A DNA stretch of 64,000 nucleotides from Actibacterium pelagium (GCF_002285415.1 NZ_NSBU01000004.1:558001-622000), one strand, 5' to 3'; counted from the stretch's first letter, positions 8,648-18,265 are shown. Made by a program: numbers and translations. The notes: generated by a model not told the origin, from the sequence alone.

Positions 8648-9819
8648 ACGACACGCCTCGGGTCAGTGTAGTGGTCGCAAGCCACGGCCGCCCCGAGGCA
8701 TTGGCGCTTTGCCTTAAAGCGCTCCGATTTCAGACTTACCGACCGTTCGAGGTGATTGTCGTGGCCTGTGCCCAAGGGGCTAAGGCGGTCCACGACTTGC
8801 CTTTCCACGACCAGATGAAGCTTTTGGATCAGGCAGAGGGCGGCCTGTCCATCGCCCGCAATCAGGGCATTTCCGCCGCGGCCGGAGAGATCATCGCCTT
8901 TCTAGATGACGACGCGATTGCCGACCCCCCGTGGTTGGGGCGGCTGGTCGCGGGCCTGAAGGCCACTGGTGCCGCGGGCACTGGTGGCTGGGTGCGCTCC
9001 AGCAATGGAATCTCTTTCGAGTGGACCGGCGGCGCTGTGACCGACGATCTGATCTGGGATCGTGGGGTGCCGACTGTCATGGGTACCAATATGGCGTTTC
9101 GCGCGGATATCCTGCGCGACCTTGGCGGGTTTGATCCCAGTTTTGCTTACTACCTTGATGAAACAGACCTGACGCAGCGCTTGGCGAAGGCGGGGCAACT
9201 TGTCGTGCCGACCCCATCGGCTCAGGTTCATCATGCCGGGGCACCGAACGCGCAAAGGGGGCAGGGCCGCGTACCCCGCAGCCTGGCGCAGATTGGGAAA
9301 AGCGAAGCCATCTTTCTGCGTCGTCATGCTGGGGATACTTCAGCCCTTGCTCGATTGCGGGCGTGTCACCGGCAGCGGCTTTTGCGGATGATGCAAACCG
9401 GACCCATCGGACCAGAAGACGTGACGCGGCTGATGAAGGACTATGACAAGGGCGTGTCCGAGGGATCAAGCCACGCTTTGGTCCCGGTTCAGACAGCGTG
9501 GCCCGATCTGCCCGAATTCCTGCCCTTCGTCAGCCATACACCCAAGGCCCCGACCTATCTGGGTGGGCGTGTCTGGCAGCGTCGCGCAAAGCTGGAAGAG
9601 GCACGGCCATTGGCTTTGGACGACACACCCGTCAGCCTGTTCCTGTTCAGCTCCTCGACCTTGTACCATCGACGTTTCTTCACCCCTGATGGCCTGTGGA
9701 TTCAGACAGGTGGCCTATTCGGACGGACAGGTCGCACCAATCCGCTTGCCCAAATGACAGGCTTTTCCTCTCGGCTTAAGAAAGAAATTACCCGAGTGGC
9801 TGAAAACTTCTCGGACTGA
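8644..9819 (+). CDS. Glycosyltransferase family 2 protein
   Basis: A 391-residue cytoplasmic GT-A-fold glycosyltransferase. The N-terminal VSVVVASHGRPEAL and the DxD-type motif FLDDDAIADP bind the nucleotide sugar, and GGFDPSFAYYLDETDL contains the acidic catalytic region. The start ATG at 8644 overlaps the kdsB stop as ATGA. The C-terminal 150 residues (from about residue 240) do not resemble a known domain to me. The donor and acceptor are unknown; the setting suggests a surface polysaccharide. Confidence 0.85.
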   Translation: MNDTPRVSVVVASHGRPEALALCLKALRFQTYRPFEVIVVACAQGAKAVHDLPFHDQMKLLDQAEGGLSIARNQGISAAAGEIIAFLDDDAIADPPWLGRLVAGLKATGAAGTGGWVRSSNGISFEWTGGAVTDDLIWDRGVPTVMGTNMAFRADILRDLGGFDPSFAYYLDETDLTQRLAKAGQLVVPTPSAQVHHAGAPNAQRGQGRVPRSLAQIGKSEAIFLRRHAGDTSALARLRACHRQRLLRMMQTGPIGPEDVTRLMKDYDKGVSEGSSHALVPVQTAWPDLPEFLPFVSHTPKAPTYLGGRVWQRRAKLEEARPLALDDTPVSLFLFSSSTLYHRRFFTPDGLWIQTGGLFGRTGRTNPLAQMTGFSSRLKKEITRVAENFSD

Positions 9820-9948
9820 GAGTGCGTAAAATTTCTGCAACTGCGAGGAAATCAGGCGCGCGGGGTTGAAATGCAAGGCGAGCTATGCGGGAATGAAGGG
9901 AACGACCTTCCCCGTGCACGGCGCTCTGTTACGAGGAAGGGCTTAGAC

Positions 9949-10866
9949 ATGACGAAAGTACAAAGGCTGAAACCGATGACGCGAACGGTACGCAAGGCAA
10001 TTTTCCCGGTAGCAGGGCTTGGAACGCGGTTCTTGCCAGCAACCAAATCGGTGCCGAAAGAAATCATGACCCTGGTGGACCGTCCGCTGATCCAATACGC
10101 GATCGACGAATGCCGCGCCGCCGGGATTGAAGAATTCATCTTTGTCACCGCGCGAGGGAAATCCGCGCTTGAGGATTATTTCGACAGCGCCCCAGCACTA
10201 GAGGCCGAACTGCGCAGCAAGGGTAAAACCAAGCTGTTGGACATCCTTGAAGACACCAACATGCCCTCTGGCGCGATTGCTTATATCCGCCAGCAGCGCG
10301 CTCTTGGTCTGGGCCACGCGGTCTGGTGCGCCCGTCGCCTGATCGGCAACGAACCTTTCGCCGTCGTGCTGCCCGATGACGTGATCGCGGCCGAGAAGCC
10401 CTGCTTGCAGCAGATGGTTGAGGCCTATCAGGAAACTGGCGGCAATATGGTCGCTGCCATGGAAGTTCCGCCCGAGAACGTGTCTTCCTACGGTGTGCTG
10501 GATTACAGCCGCGAAGACGGCAACCGTGTCACTGTAAGCGGGATGGTCGAGAAACCGAAGGCGGACGAAGCACCGTCCAACCTTGCCGTGATCGGTCGTT
10601 ATATCCTGACGCCGCGCATCATGTACAACCTGTCCAAGATGAAAGAAGGCGCAGGCGGAGAGATCCAGCTGACCGACGCCATCGCGGATGAGATTCTGGG
10701 TGAAGGTGTTCACGGACTGCGCTTTGAGGGCCGCCGCTATGACTGTGGTTCCAAAGCTGGCTTCCTGCAGGCCACTGTTGCCTTTGGTCTGGCGCGCAAA
10801 GAACTGCGGGACGAGCTTGCCGGTTTCCTTGAAGAGTTGAATATCGCCGATATCGCGGCACAATAA
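9949..10866 (+). CDS. galU: UTP-glucose-1-phosphate uridylyltransferase GalU
   Basis: A 305-residue enzyme that makes UDP-glucose from UTP and glucose 1-phosphate. The signature FPVAGLGTRFLPATKSVPKE and the later EKPKADEAPSNLAVIGRY are clear. I chose ATG 9949 because the conserved core starts 15 residues later and GAGGAAGG lies just upstream; the frame is open 26 codons earlier without a convincing site. The galE start follows seven bases after the stop, so the pair supplies UDP-glucose and UDP-galactose to the surrounding glycosyltransferases. Confidence 0.97.
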   Translation: MTKVQRLKPMTRTVRKAIFPVAGLGTRFLPATKSVPKEIMTLVDRPLIQYAIDECRAAGIEEFIFVTARGKSALEDYFDSAPALEAELRSKGKTKLLDILEDTNMPSGAIAYIRQQRALGLGHAVWCARRLIGNEPFAVVLPDDVIAAEKPCLQQMVEAYQETGGNMVAAMEVPPENVSSYGVLDYSREDGNRVTVSGMVEKPKADEAPSNLAVIGRYILTPRIMYNLSKMKEGAGGEIQLTDAIADEILGEGVHGLRFEGRRYDCGSKAGFLQATVAFGLARKELRDELAGFLEELNIADIAAQ

Positions 10867-10872
10867 GCCATC

Positions 10873-11856
10873 ATGACAAACATCCTTGTGACCGGTGGTG
10901 CGGGCTATATCGGCTCGCACGCCTGCAAAGTGCTGAAGGCGGCGGGCTATACGCCTGTCACCTTCGACAATATCTCGACCGGCTGGGAAGAGGCGGTGAA
11001 GTTCGGCCCACTTGAGGTCGGCGACCTGCTGGATCGTGCCCGGCTGGACGAGGTCTTTACCAAGTGGCAACCCGCCGCCGTGATGCACTTCGCGGCCCTT
11101 AGCCAGGTGGGTGAGGCGATGCGTGAACCGGGGATGTATTGGCGCAACAACGTGTCGGGGTCATTGAACCTGATCGAGGCGACCGTTGCCGCCGGGTGCA
11201 AGCACTTTGTGTTCTCTTCGACCTGCGCGACCTTTGGCGATCAGGACGGGGTGGTTCTGGATGAAAACAGCGCCCAAATGCCTTTGAACGCCTATGGCGC
11301 CTCAAAGCGCGCGATCGAGGATATGCTGAAGGACTTCGAGTTCAGCCACGGTCTGCAATCGGTGATCTTCCGGTATTTCAACGTGGCCGGTGCTGATCCC
11401 GAAGGCGAGGTTGGTGAATTCCACCAGCCCGAAACCCATCTGATTCCGCTGATGCTGGACGCGATCGAGGGGAAGCGCGGAGAGCTGACCGTCTTTGGGA
11501 CCGACTATGATACGCCCGATGGCACATGCATTCGCGACTATGTCCATGTGATGGATCTGGTCGCGGCGCATGTGAAGGGAATTGAATGGTTGGCCGCGGA
11601 TAAGGGCAGCCGCGTATTCAACCTTGGCACCGGGACCGGATTTTCAGTGAGAGAAGTTCTGACCCACAGCCAATCGGTTACCAACCGGCCGGTTCCTCAT
11701 GTCGAAGGGCCGCGACGGGCGGGTGACGCGCAGTGTCTTGTCTCTGGCAGTTCGCGGGCCCAAAGTGAGCTGGGTTGGAAGCCGACCCGCTCGACCCTGG
11801 AGACGATGATCAAAGATGCCTGGCGCTGGCACCAGAACGGCCACTACGACAAGTAA
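10873..11856 (+). CDS. galE: UDP-glucose 4-epimerase GalE
   Basis: A 327-residue short-chain dehydrogenase-type epimerase interconverting UDP-glucose and UDP-galactose. The NAD-binding GGAGYIGSHACK, the catalytic YGASK (Tyr-x-x-x-Lys) preceded by FSSTCATFG, and RYFNVAGADPEGE are characteristic of GalE. It lies directly after galU, and the next glycosyltransferase frame overlaps its 3' end by about 41 bases. Confidence 0.96.
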   Translation: MTNILVTGGAGYIGSHACKVLKAAGYTPVTFDNISTGWEEAVKFGPLEVGDLLDRARLDEVFTKWQPAAVMHFAALSQVGEAMREPGMYWRNNVSGSLNLIEATVAAGCKHFVFSSTCATFGDQDGVVLDENSAQMPLNAYGASKRAIEDMLKDFEFSHGLQSVIFRYFNVAGADPEGEVGEFHQPETHLIPLMLDAIEGKRGELTVFGTDYDTPDGTCIRDYVHVMDLVAAHVKGIEWLAADKGSRVFNLGTGTGFSVREVLTHSQSVTNRPVPHVEGPRRAGDAQCLVSGSSRAQSELGWKPTRSTLETMIKDAWRWHQNGHYDK

Positions 11857-13054
11857 CCCGCCTGCGCGGCTTCTTGACCTGACCCGGTTGATCAGCCGGG
11901 TCGGCCGTGGCGCGTTGACGGGTGTGGATCGGGTCGAACTGGCCTATCTGCGGCATCTTTCGGCAGAGCCTGTTCCCCTGTTTCTTCTGGTGAAAACACC
12001 GCTTGGCTACCTTCTGTTGCCCGATGGTTCAGGGCCAGACGTTCTGAGCCGCATCGACGAAGGGCGACCTTGGGGCGCGCTTGATCCGTTAGGCCGAGTA
12101 CGCCGGAGAGGGTCATTAGAGTATCGTCAGGCGCTGGCCTATCTGCGCCGCAATGCAGTGGCGCGGTGCCGTCGGACGGGGTTGGCGCGGATGTTAAGGC
12201 AACATGTGCCGGCGGGCACTTCGGTCTTCAATGTTGGTCATAGCAATTTGGACGATACAACGCTTGGCGCGCTGCGCGAAATTGAGGGCGCGAAGATCTC
12301 GGTGCTTCTGCACGATGCGATCCCTCTCGACTTTCCTCAATATGTCGCCAAGGGGCAGCCAGAGGTATTCCTCGACAAGCTTTCCGCCGTCGCACGATAT
12401 GCAGATCGGGTGATCTATAGCGCGGAATCCACGCAAAAGGACCTTGCTCGCCACTTGCGCCACCGGTTACCGGCGGTGATTGCCCCCTTGGGGGTCGAGC
12501 CTCTGATCCCCGAAGCCTTGCCCGCAGACCTGACGCCGGATCGCCCCTATTACGTGATCCTTGGCACGATTGAGGCGCGTAAGAACCATGATCTGCTACT
12601 GGATGTGTGGGAGGCCATGGGCCCGAGCCCCGAAACGCCTGCGCTTTATGTTCTTGGTCGCCGTGGCTGGCGGAATGACGATGTGCTGCAGCGGCTGGAT
12701 GCGATGAAGGCCGCTGGATATCCTCTGATCGAGCGTTCCGCACTGGAGGACGGGCCTTTGGCTACCTTGCTTAAAGGTTCGCGCGGTTTGCTATTTCCAA
12801 GCTTCGCCGAGGGTTTCGGATTGCCCCCGTTGGAGGCTGCAGCGCTTAGCGTGCCTGTTTTGGCCAGCAATATCCCAGTTATGAGTGAGACTCTGCCAGA
12901 ATTCCCCGTTTACCTGTCGCCCGACGACCCCTATTCTTGGCGCCAAGTAATTGAGGCATGGTCGGTAGCGCGCCCCACACTCCGGTTGCCTGACAACCTT
13001 CCAGATTGGGAAGGGCACTTCCGGATCGTCCTGAGCAAGGCTAAGGGCGCGTGA
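11816..13054 (+). CDS. Glycosyltransferase family 4 (GT-B fold)
   Basis: A 412-residue GT-B glycosyltransferase. The donor-binding half shows YYVILGTIEARKNHDLLL, then FPSFAEGFGLPPLEAAAL, the E-x7-E motif region of GT4 enzymes. The family transfers a sugar from a nucleotide donor with retention; substrates here are unknown. The ATG at 11816 overlaps galE by 41 bases and no better start is visible before the conserved LLDLTRLISRVGRG, so the exact start is uncertain. Confidence 0.85.
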   Translation: MPGAGTRTATTTSNPPARLLDLTRLISRVGRGALTGVDRVELAYLRHLSAEPVPLFLLVKTPLGYLLLPDGSGPDVLSRIDEGRPWGALDPLGRVRRRGSLEYRQALAYLRRNAVARCRRTGLARMLRQHVPAGTSVFNVGHSNLDDTTLGALREIEGAKISVLLHDAIPLDFPQYVAKGQPEVFLDKLSAVARYADRVIYSAESTQKDLARHLRHRLPAVIAPLGVEPLIPEALPADLTPDRPYYVILGTIEARKNHDLLLDVWEAMGPSPETPALYVLGRRGWRNDDVLQRLDAMKAAGYPLIERSALEDGPLATLLKGSRGLLFPSFAEGFGLPPLEAAALSVPVLASNIPVMSETLPEFPVYLSPDDPYSWRQVIEAWSVARPTLRLPDNLPDWEGHFRIVLSKAKGA

Positions 13055-13082
13055 CAGACAAAACCCTGACCGGAGGAGCCGT

Positions 13083-14093
13083 TTGGCAGGTTGGTCAACA
13101 TACAGGCTGCGACTGCGTCGCAAACGGTGGCGTCTGCGCGCAATGCGCAAACGCAAAGAACTGACTCCTGTTTCGACCCGTGTTGCCCGCGTTCAGCCCA
13201 ATGACCTTCTTCTGTTCTGCACCCTGCGCAATGAACGCGCGCGCCTGCCCTATTTCCTGAGCTATTATCGACGCCTTGGGATTGGGCATTTCTTCTTTGT
13301 CGATAACGGGTCAGACGACGGCAGTCGCGAGTATCTAGAGGCGCAGCCCGATGTGTCTATCTGGACCTCCCGCGCCAGCTATTCCGAAGCGCGGTTCGGC
13401 ATGGATTGGATCAATTGGCTGCTGCTACGTTATGCCCATGGGCATTGGGCGCTGGTTGTCGATGCCGACGAATTCCTGGTCTATCCCTTCTGCGACACGC
13501 GCCCGCTGCGCGCTTTGACCGATTGGATGGATGCACTGAACGTTAAAGCTTTCGGCACCATGCTTTTGGACATGTACCCGAAAGAGCCTTTGCAACAGGT
13601 CAACACAGAAGAAGGCGAGAACCCCTTCGATCAGGCCTGTTGGTTTGATGCCGGAAATTACAGTGTCTCGGTGAACCAGCGCTATCAGAACCTGTGGATT
13701 CAAGGCGGCCCCCGGGCACGTGCCTTCTTCCCGGATAATGCCGATCAGGCCCCGGCGTTGAACAAGATCCCGCTGGTGAAGTGGAACAGGTCCTATGTCT
13801 ATGCCAGTTCCACCCATGCGTTGCTGCCGCGGGATTTGAACCTGACCTATGACACCCAAGGCGGCGAGCGGATTTCGGGCGTGTTGATGCATGCCAAGTT
13901 CACCGGCGACTTTCCTGCGCGCGCTGCTGAAGAGGTCGTGCGCAATCAGCACTACAAGGACAGCCGCGAATACCGTGCGTATGGGGCCAAAATGTCGGCT
14001 GACGAAAGCCTGTGGACCCCATGGTCCGAACGCTATGTCAGTTGGCGCCAGCTAGAGGTTTTGGGCCTGATGTCGAAAGGCAGCTGGATATGA
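13083..14093 (+). CDS. GT2-like glycosyltransferase (Glyco_tranf_2_4 type)
   Basis: A 336-residue protein with the core LLLFCTLRNERARLPYFLSYYRRLGI and FFVDNGSDDGS of the Glyco_tranf_2_4/GT92-like group, followed by the acidic motif VVDADEFLVYP that probably binds the metal and nucleotide sugar. The N-terminus is strongly basic (about ten Arg/Lys in the first 30 residues), compatible with membrane association. The proposed start is TTG 13083, four bases after GGAGGAG. Its stop overlaps the next start as ATGA. Substrate unknown. Confidence 0.78.
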   Translation: MAGWSTYRLRLRRKRWRLRAMRKRKELTPVSTRVARVQPNDLLLFCTLRNERARLPYFLSYYRRLGIGHFFFVDNGSDDGSREYLEAQPDVSIWTSRASYSEARFGMDWINWLLLRYAHGHWALVVDADEFLVYPFCDTRPLRALTDWMDALNVKAFGTMLLDMYPKEPLQQVNTEEGENPFDQACWFDAGNYSVSVNQRYQNLWIQGGPRARAFFPDNADQAPALNKIPLVKWNRSYVYASSTHALLPRDLNLTYDTQGGERISGVLMHAKFTGDFPARAAEEVVRNQHYKDSREYRAYGAKMSADESLWTPWSERYVSWRQLEVLGLMSKGSWI

Positions 14094-15787
14094 CGGTTGG
14101 CGTGATCATGCTGGCGCATACAGCGCTTGACCGGGCCTCGACCGTGGCGCGCTATTTTGCGCAAAACGGCTGTCCGGTAATGATCCATTGCGACAAGTCC
14201 ACTCCGTTGGAAGATTACGAGAACTTCGTGCGTAGCCTCTCGGGCGTAAAACTTGTCTCTTTCGTGGACCGGGTCCGGGTCGACTGGGGCACGTGGACAT
14301 TGGTGTCGGCGACACTGAAGGCGTCTGAAGCGTTGCTAGAGAAACACCCCGAGGTGCAGCATGTGATGTTGGCGTCGGGATCCTGCCTGCCGTTGCGCCC
14401 GGTCAGCGAGCTGCGAGACTATCTGGCCCAACACCCCAAGACCGATTTCATTGAATCCGTCACCACGCGCGACGTGCGCTGGACGATTGGCGGGCTGGAT
14501 GAAGAACGGTTCCACCTGCGCTTCCCGTTTTCGTGGAAACGGCATAGGCGTTTCTTTGACCGTTACGTTGCGCTGCAACGGCGCATCGGGTTTCGGCGCA
14601 AGATTCCGCGCGGGCTGATCCCGCATCTGGGGTCTCAATGGTGGTGCCTGACGCGCAGCACACTGACCTCGATTCTGGAAGGGCCACGCCGGGCAGAGTT
14701 CGACACCTATTTCAAGCGGGTCTGGATTCCGGACGAAAGTTATTTCCAGACCTTGGTGCGTTACTACGGGCGGGATGTGGAAAGCCGTTCGCTGACCCTG
14801 TCCAAGTTCGATTTCCACGGCAAGCCGCACGTCTTCTATGATGACCATCTACAGTTGCTGCGAAACTCTGACTGTTTCATGGTGCGCAAAGTTTGGCCCA
14901 ATGCCAATCGCCTGTATCGCGAATTCCTGCGCCCCGCTGCGTCAAGAAAGCCAGCCGCTGATCCCAACCCGGGCAAGATTGAGAGGGTGTTCGCACAGTC
15001 GCGCCTGCTGCGCCATCAGGGTCGTCGCGGGCTGTATATGACCAGCCGCTTCCCCTGTCAGGCGGTCAGTAACCGGCTTACGGCTGCGCCCTATTCGGTG
15101 TTTCAGGGATTCACAGACATCTTTGAAGACTTTGAAGGTTGGCTGGCACGGGTCGCAGGTGGTCATGCGCATGGTCATCTGTTTGCTCCCGAAGGGGCAG
15201 AGTTCAGCGCTGGGGCAACGACAGTCAAAGGTGGGCTGACCTCGGATGCCGGTCTTCGGGATCATAACCCCAAGTCCTTCCTGACGAACCTTCTGTGGAA
15301 CCTGCGGGGTGAGCGGCAGAGTTTTCAGTTCAGCCCGCGCGACAACCAAGCAATCTTGCGGTTCATCGCGGATGATCCGAATGCGCAGCTTTCGGTTATC
15401 ACGGGTACCTGGGCGCTGCCCCTGTTTCACGCGGGGCTGGATGCCGAAGAAGCGCGCAAAAAGGCCGCCTACCTTCAGCGTGTCGAGGCCAGCCAGCTGG
15501 AAATCCTTCAATCGCCCCATTGCCACGCGCGTGTCCGCATCTGGTCGCTGACCGATTTCCTGAATGCGCCAGCAGATCACCTTCAGCTGCTAACCGGCGA
15601 TCTGGGCCTGCGTAGTCAGCGCCAATTGACAGAAATCCCGCGACTGAAGAACTTGGAAGGGTTCGACGACTTCCTGATCAACCTTAGAAATGCGGGTATG
15701 CAGATTCAGCTTCTGGGGACATTCCCGCAGGAAATGGCGCTGCGCCAATTCCACAGCAAAGACCCACAGCAAGTGGCAGCGAAATAG
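14090..15787 (+). CDS. Core-2/I-branching-type glycosyltransferase with C-terminal extension (DUF5928-like)
   Basis: A 565-residue protein. Residues 1 to about 280 match the Branch family (GT14-like): GVIMLAHTALDRASTVARYF, IHCDKS, MLASGSCLPLRPV and IPDESYFQTLV. Roseobacter homologues carry the same C-terminal extension of about 260 residues, whose function is unknown; in it I see no catalytic motif. The start at 14090 overlaps the previous stop (ATGA), replacing the longer open frame beginning at 14012. It probably adds a branching sugar to the surface glycan made by this operon. Confidence 0.78.
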   Translation: MTVGVIMLAHTALDRASTVARYFAQNGCPVMIHCDKSTPLEDYENFVRSLSGVKLVSFVDRVRVDWGTWTLVSATLKASEALLEKHPEVQHVMLASGSCLPLRPVSELRDYLAQHPKTDFIESVTTRDVRWTIGGLDEERFHLRFPFSWKRHRRFFDRYVALQRRIGFRRKIPRGLIPHLGSQWWCLTRSTLTSILEGPRRAEFDTYFKRVWIPDESYFQTLVRYYGRDVESRSLTLSKFDFHGKPHVFYDDHLQLLRNSDCFMVRKVWPNANRLYREFLRPAASRKPAADPNPGKIERVFAQSRLLRHQGRRGLYMTSRFPCQAVSNRLTAAPYSVFQGFTDIFEDFEGWLARVAGGHAHGHLFAPEGAEFSAGATTVKGGLTSDAGLRDHNPKSFLTNLLWNLRGERQSFQFSPRDNQAILRFIADDPNAQLSVITGTWALPLFHAGLDAEEARKKAAYLQRVEASQLEILQSPHCHARVRIWSLTDFLNAPADHLQLLTGDLGLRSQRQLTEIPRLKNLEGFDDFLINLRNAGMQIQLLGTFPQEMALRQFHSKDPQQVAAK

Positions 15788-15790
15788 CGC

Positions 15791-17200
15791 ATGGCGGGTT
15801 TCGAGTATTTCGCGATCCTTGGCGACATGAGGACGGGGTCGAATTTCCTCGAGGCCAACCTGAACGCGGCCCCCGGTGTTACTTCGGTCGGTGAAGCCTT
15901 CAATCCACATTTTGCCGGCAAGAAGGGTGCGATTGCGCTGTGCGGCGTCACCCTGACCGACCGGAACGAAAACCCTTTCGAGTTGCTGGACGCTATTCGC
16001 AATCAGGACGGGCTGGCGGGGTTCCGATTCTTTTCGGATCACGACCCGCGGATCTTGTCTCATGTTCTGGCTGATCCTGCTTGTGGCAAGATCATCCTGC
16101 GCCGCGACCCATTGGAAAGCTATGTGTCGCTGCAGATCGCGCGTACGACGGGCCAATGGCGGTTGTCCAACGTCAATCATCGTAAGGCAGCCAAGATCAC
16201 CTTAGTTCCGACGGCGTTCGAGGCATACCGAACCGAGCTTGCCAGCTATTACGCAGGGCTGGAGGCCGGGCTCCAGAAAGCGGGTCAGACAGCCTTTCGG
16301 TTGGACTTCACCGATGTCGGCTCTTTGGACGTGATGAATGGCCTGCTGAATTTCTTGGGCGTCGAAGGGCGGCTGGATGCGATCTCTCGTGAGACCAAGC
16401 GCCAGAATCCCGGCAGCTTGCGTGAAAAGCTGACCAATCCCGAAGTGTTGGAGGCAATCGGAGGTCTTATGGCCGATGCAGCGCCAGCAGCACCTACCCG
16501 GGGTGGGCAGGTTGGGGCTTATGTCGCTGCGCGAGACAGCGGAGTTTTGTTCCAACCGGTAAACGGCCGACCGGACCCGGGGGTGGAAAGCTGGCTTGCA
16601 TCGCTGGATGGTGCCGCACCGGATCAACTGCTTCGGGGCTTCAAGCAGAAAACCCTGCGCAAATGGAGGCGCCGCCATCAGGGTCACTGCAGTTTTACCT
16701 TCGTGCGCCACCCGGTGGCTTATGCCCATCGCGCCTTCTGTCAGAACATCCTGACCCCCGGAGAGGCCTGCCTACCCGAAATCCGCGCAGCCCTGCGTGA
16801 CCAGTTCGGGCTGCCATTGCCCGAGGGCACACCGACCAAAGATTATGATGCGGCGACCCACAAGACCGCCTTCATGGGTTTTCTGGGGTTTGTGGCCAGC
16901 AACCTGTCGGGGCAGACGCCCTTTCGGGTGCCAGCAGAGTGGGATCTTCAACATGAAGGTCTGCGGGCCATTTCCAGCGTCGCCCCGCCCTATCTTGTGG
17001 CACGGGGGCCAAGCCTAGCGGTCGACATGACCTATCTGTGCCAGTCTGCGGGTCTCAAGGCAGGCCCGCCGCCCGCGTTTGAAGAGGATGGCCCGATCCC
17101 TTTGTCCGAGATCTATGACAAAAAAATAGAGGCCGCGACTCGCGCGGCCTACCAAAGGGATTACATGGCGTTTGGGTTTGGACCCTGGAAACAGACCTAG
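15791..17200 (+). CDS. Two-module sulfotransferase family protein (NodH-like)
   Basis: A 469-residue protein. The N-terminal half has a clear PAPS-binding pair: ILGDMRTGSNFLEANL (residues 9-24) and KIILRRDPLESYVSLQIA (100-117), like the NodH sulfotransferases that sulfate lipo-oligosaccharides. A second segment, CSFTFVRHPVAYAHRAFC (residues about 301-318), looks like another sulfotransferase 3'-phosphate motif but no second 5'-loop precedes it. It closes the glycosyltransferase operon, three bases after the preceding stop, so the glycan made there is probably sulfated. Its last four bases overlap the convergent ptsN stop. Confidence 0.75.
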   Translation: MAGFEYFAILGDMRTGSNFLEANLNAAPGVTSVGEAFNPHFAGKKGAIALCGVTLTDRNENPFELLDAIRNQDGLAGFRFFSDHDPRILSHVLADPACGKIILRRDPLESYVSLQIARTTGQWRLSNVNHRKAAKITLVPTAFEAYRTELASYYAGLEAGLQKAGQTAFRLDFTDVGSLDVMNGLLNFLGVEGRLDAISRETKRQNPGSLREKLTNPEVLEAIGGLMADAAPAAPTRGGQVGAYVAARDSGVLFQPVNGRPDPGVESWLASLDGAAPDQLLRGFKQKTLRKWRRRHQGHCSFTFVRHPVAYAHRAFCQNILTPGEACLPEIRAALRDQFGLPLPEGTPTKDYDAATHKTAFMGFLGFVASNLSGQTPFRVPAEWDLQHEGLRAISSVAPPYLVARGPSLAVDMTYLCQSAGLKAGPPPAFEEDGPIPLSEIYDKKIEAATRAAYQRDYMAFGFGPWKQT

Positions 17201-17661
17201 GCGGCCTGCGACGGTACCATTTCGGTAAGAACCGTGTGCAGAGTTGACGGGTCGTCATTGGCCCGCAGTTTGGCACAAAGCTGGCTGTCACGCAGGTTGC
17301 GCGAGACAAGAGCCAAGGCCTTCAGGTGATCCACACCTGAATCCTGCGGGGCGAACAGCGCAAAGATCAGATCGACCGGCTGGCGGTCGACCGACCCATA
17401 GTCAAATGGCGTTTCCAGCTTAACGAATGCACCGAAGACCTTGTCCAGCCCGTCCATACGGGCATGGGGCAGCGCCACGCCGTGACCAACACCGGTCGGC
17501 CCAAGGGCCTCGCGGTCTTGCAGGGCGTCGATGATCACCGAGGCGTTCAGGCTACAGGCCGAGGCCGCAACCTCGCCCAGTTCCTGAAACAGGCGTTTCT
17601 TACTGGACATAGAGCCCATCACCTTGACCGCCTCGGGTCGCAGAATAGTTGAAAGTTCCAT
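17197..17661 (-). CDS. ptsN: PTS IIA-like nitrogen regulatory protein PtsN (EIIA-Ntr)
   Basis: A 154-residue EIIA-Ntr protein. The phosphorylatable histidine is in GVGHGVALPHARMDG. In alphaproteobacteria EIIA-Ntr belongs to the PTS-Ntr phosphorelay that controls K+ transport, stringent response and other cell-wide processes, not sugar uptake. It follows hpf by about 37 bp on the same strand, the usual hpf-ptsN pair. The stop overlaps the convergent sulfotransferase end. Confidence 0.95.
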   Translation of the reverse strand: MELSTILRPEAVKVMGSMSSKKRLFQELGEVAASACSLNASVIIDALQDREALGPTGVGHGVALPHARMDGLDKVFGAFVKLETPFDYGSVDRQPVDLIFALFAPQDSGVDHLKALALVSRNLRDSQLCAKLRANDDPSTLHTVLTEMVPSQAA

Positions 17662-17698
17662 TTGCCTACTTTTCTGGCGCTGCTCGATGTGCGCTTTG

Positions 17699-18265
17699 TT
17701 AGCGCGGGTCTATCCACCCGATGTTTCCATCATCGCGGCGGTGGACCACATTTACGCTGCCTGTCTTCTCATTTCGGAAGACGAGCACAGAGTCGCCATT
17801 CAATTCCATTTGCATGACCGCCTCACCCACAGACAGGGATGCGATCTTGGTTTCCATCTCAGCGACAATGATGGGCTGCAGGGACTCTGGTTCCGAATCC
17901 CCAGCCTCGTCGCCGCCGGCGAGGATATAAGAGGAACCTTCCATAAGTTCAATCGGGTTTGCTCGATCGCGGTGATGGTCCTTCAGGCGACGCTTGTAAC
18001 GGCGCAACTGTTTTTCCATTTTATCAAGACACCCTTCGAACGCGGCATAGATCTCTGTCGCATGGGCCTTGGCCTGTGCGGTCATGCCTGTCGAGAGGTG
18101 CACAATGGTCTCACACACGTATTCATGTGCGTTGCGCGAAAAAATCACGGAAGCGTCTGTGGGCCGTTCTGCGTATTTGTCGACGATACCGCCCAGCTCT
18201 TCTTTGACGTGGGTCTGAAGTGCTGCGCCGATGTCCAACTGCTTTCCGGTGATTTGGTATTGCAT
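17699..18265 (-). CDS. hpf: Ribosome hibernation promoting factor, long form
   Basis: A 188-residue long-type HPF that binds idle 70S ribosomes and drives 100S dimer formation in stationary phase. The N-terminal S30AE domain (MQYQITGKQLDIG, about residues 1-100) is followed by a variable linker and the C-terminal dimerisation domain ending VNVVHRRDDGNIGWIDPR. The start at 18265 is preferred because GGAGG lies just upstream; ten more in-frame codons exist before it. ptsN follows. Its upstream region is long and has a hairpin. Confidence 0.95.
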   Translation of the reverse strand: MQYQITGKQLDIGAALQTHVKEELGGIVDKYAERPTDASVIFSRNAHEYVCETIVHLSTGMTAQAKAHATEIYAAFEGCLDKMEKQLRRYKRRLKDHHRDRANPIELMEGSSYILAGGDEAGDSEPESLQPIIVAEMETKIASLSVGEAVMQMELNGDSVLVFRNEKTGSVNVVHRRDDGNIGWIDPR

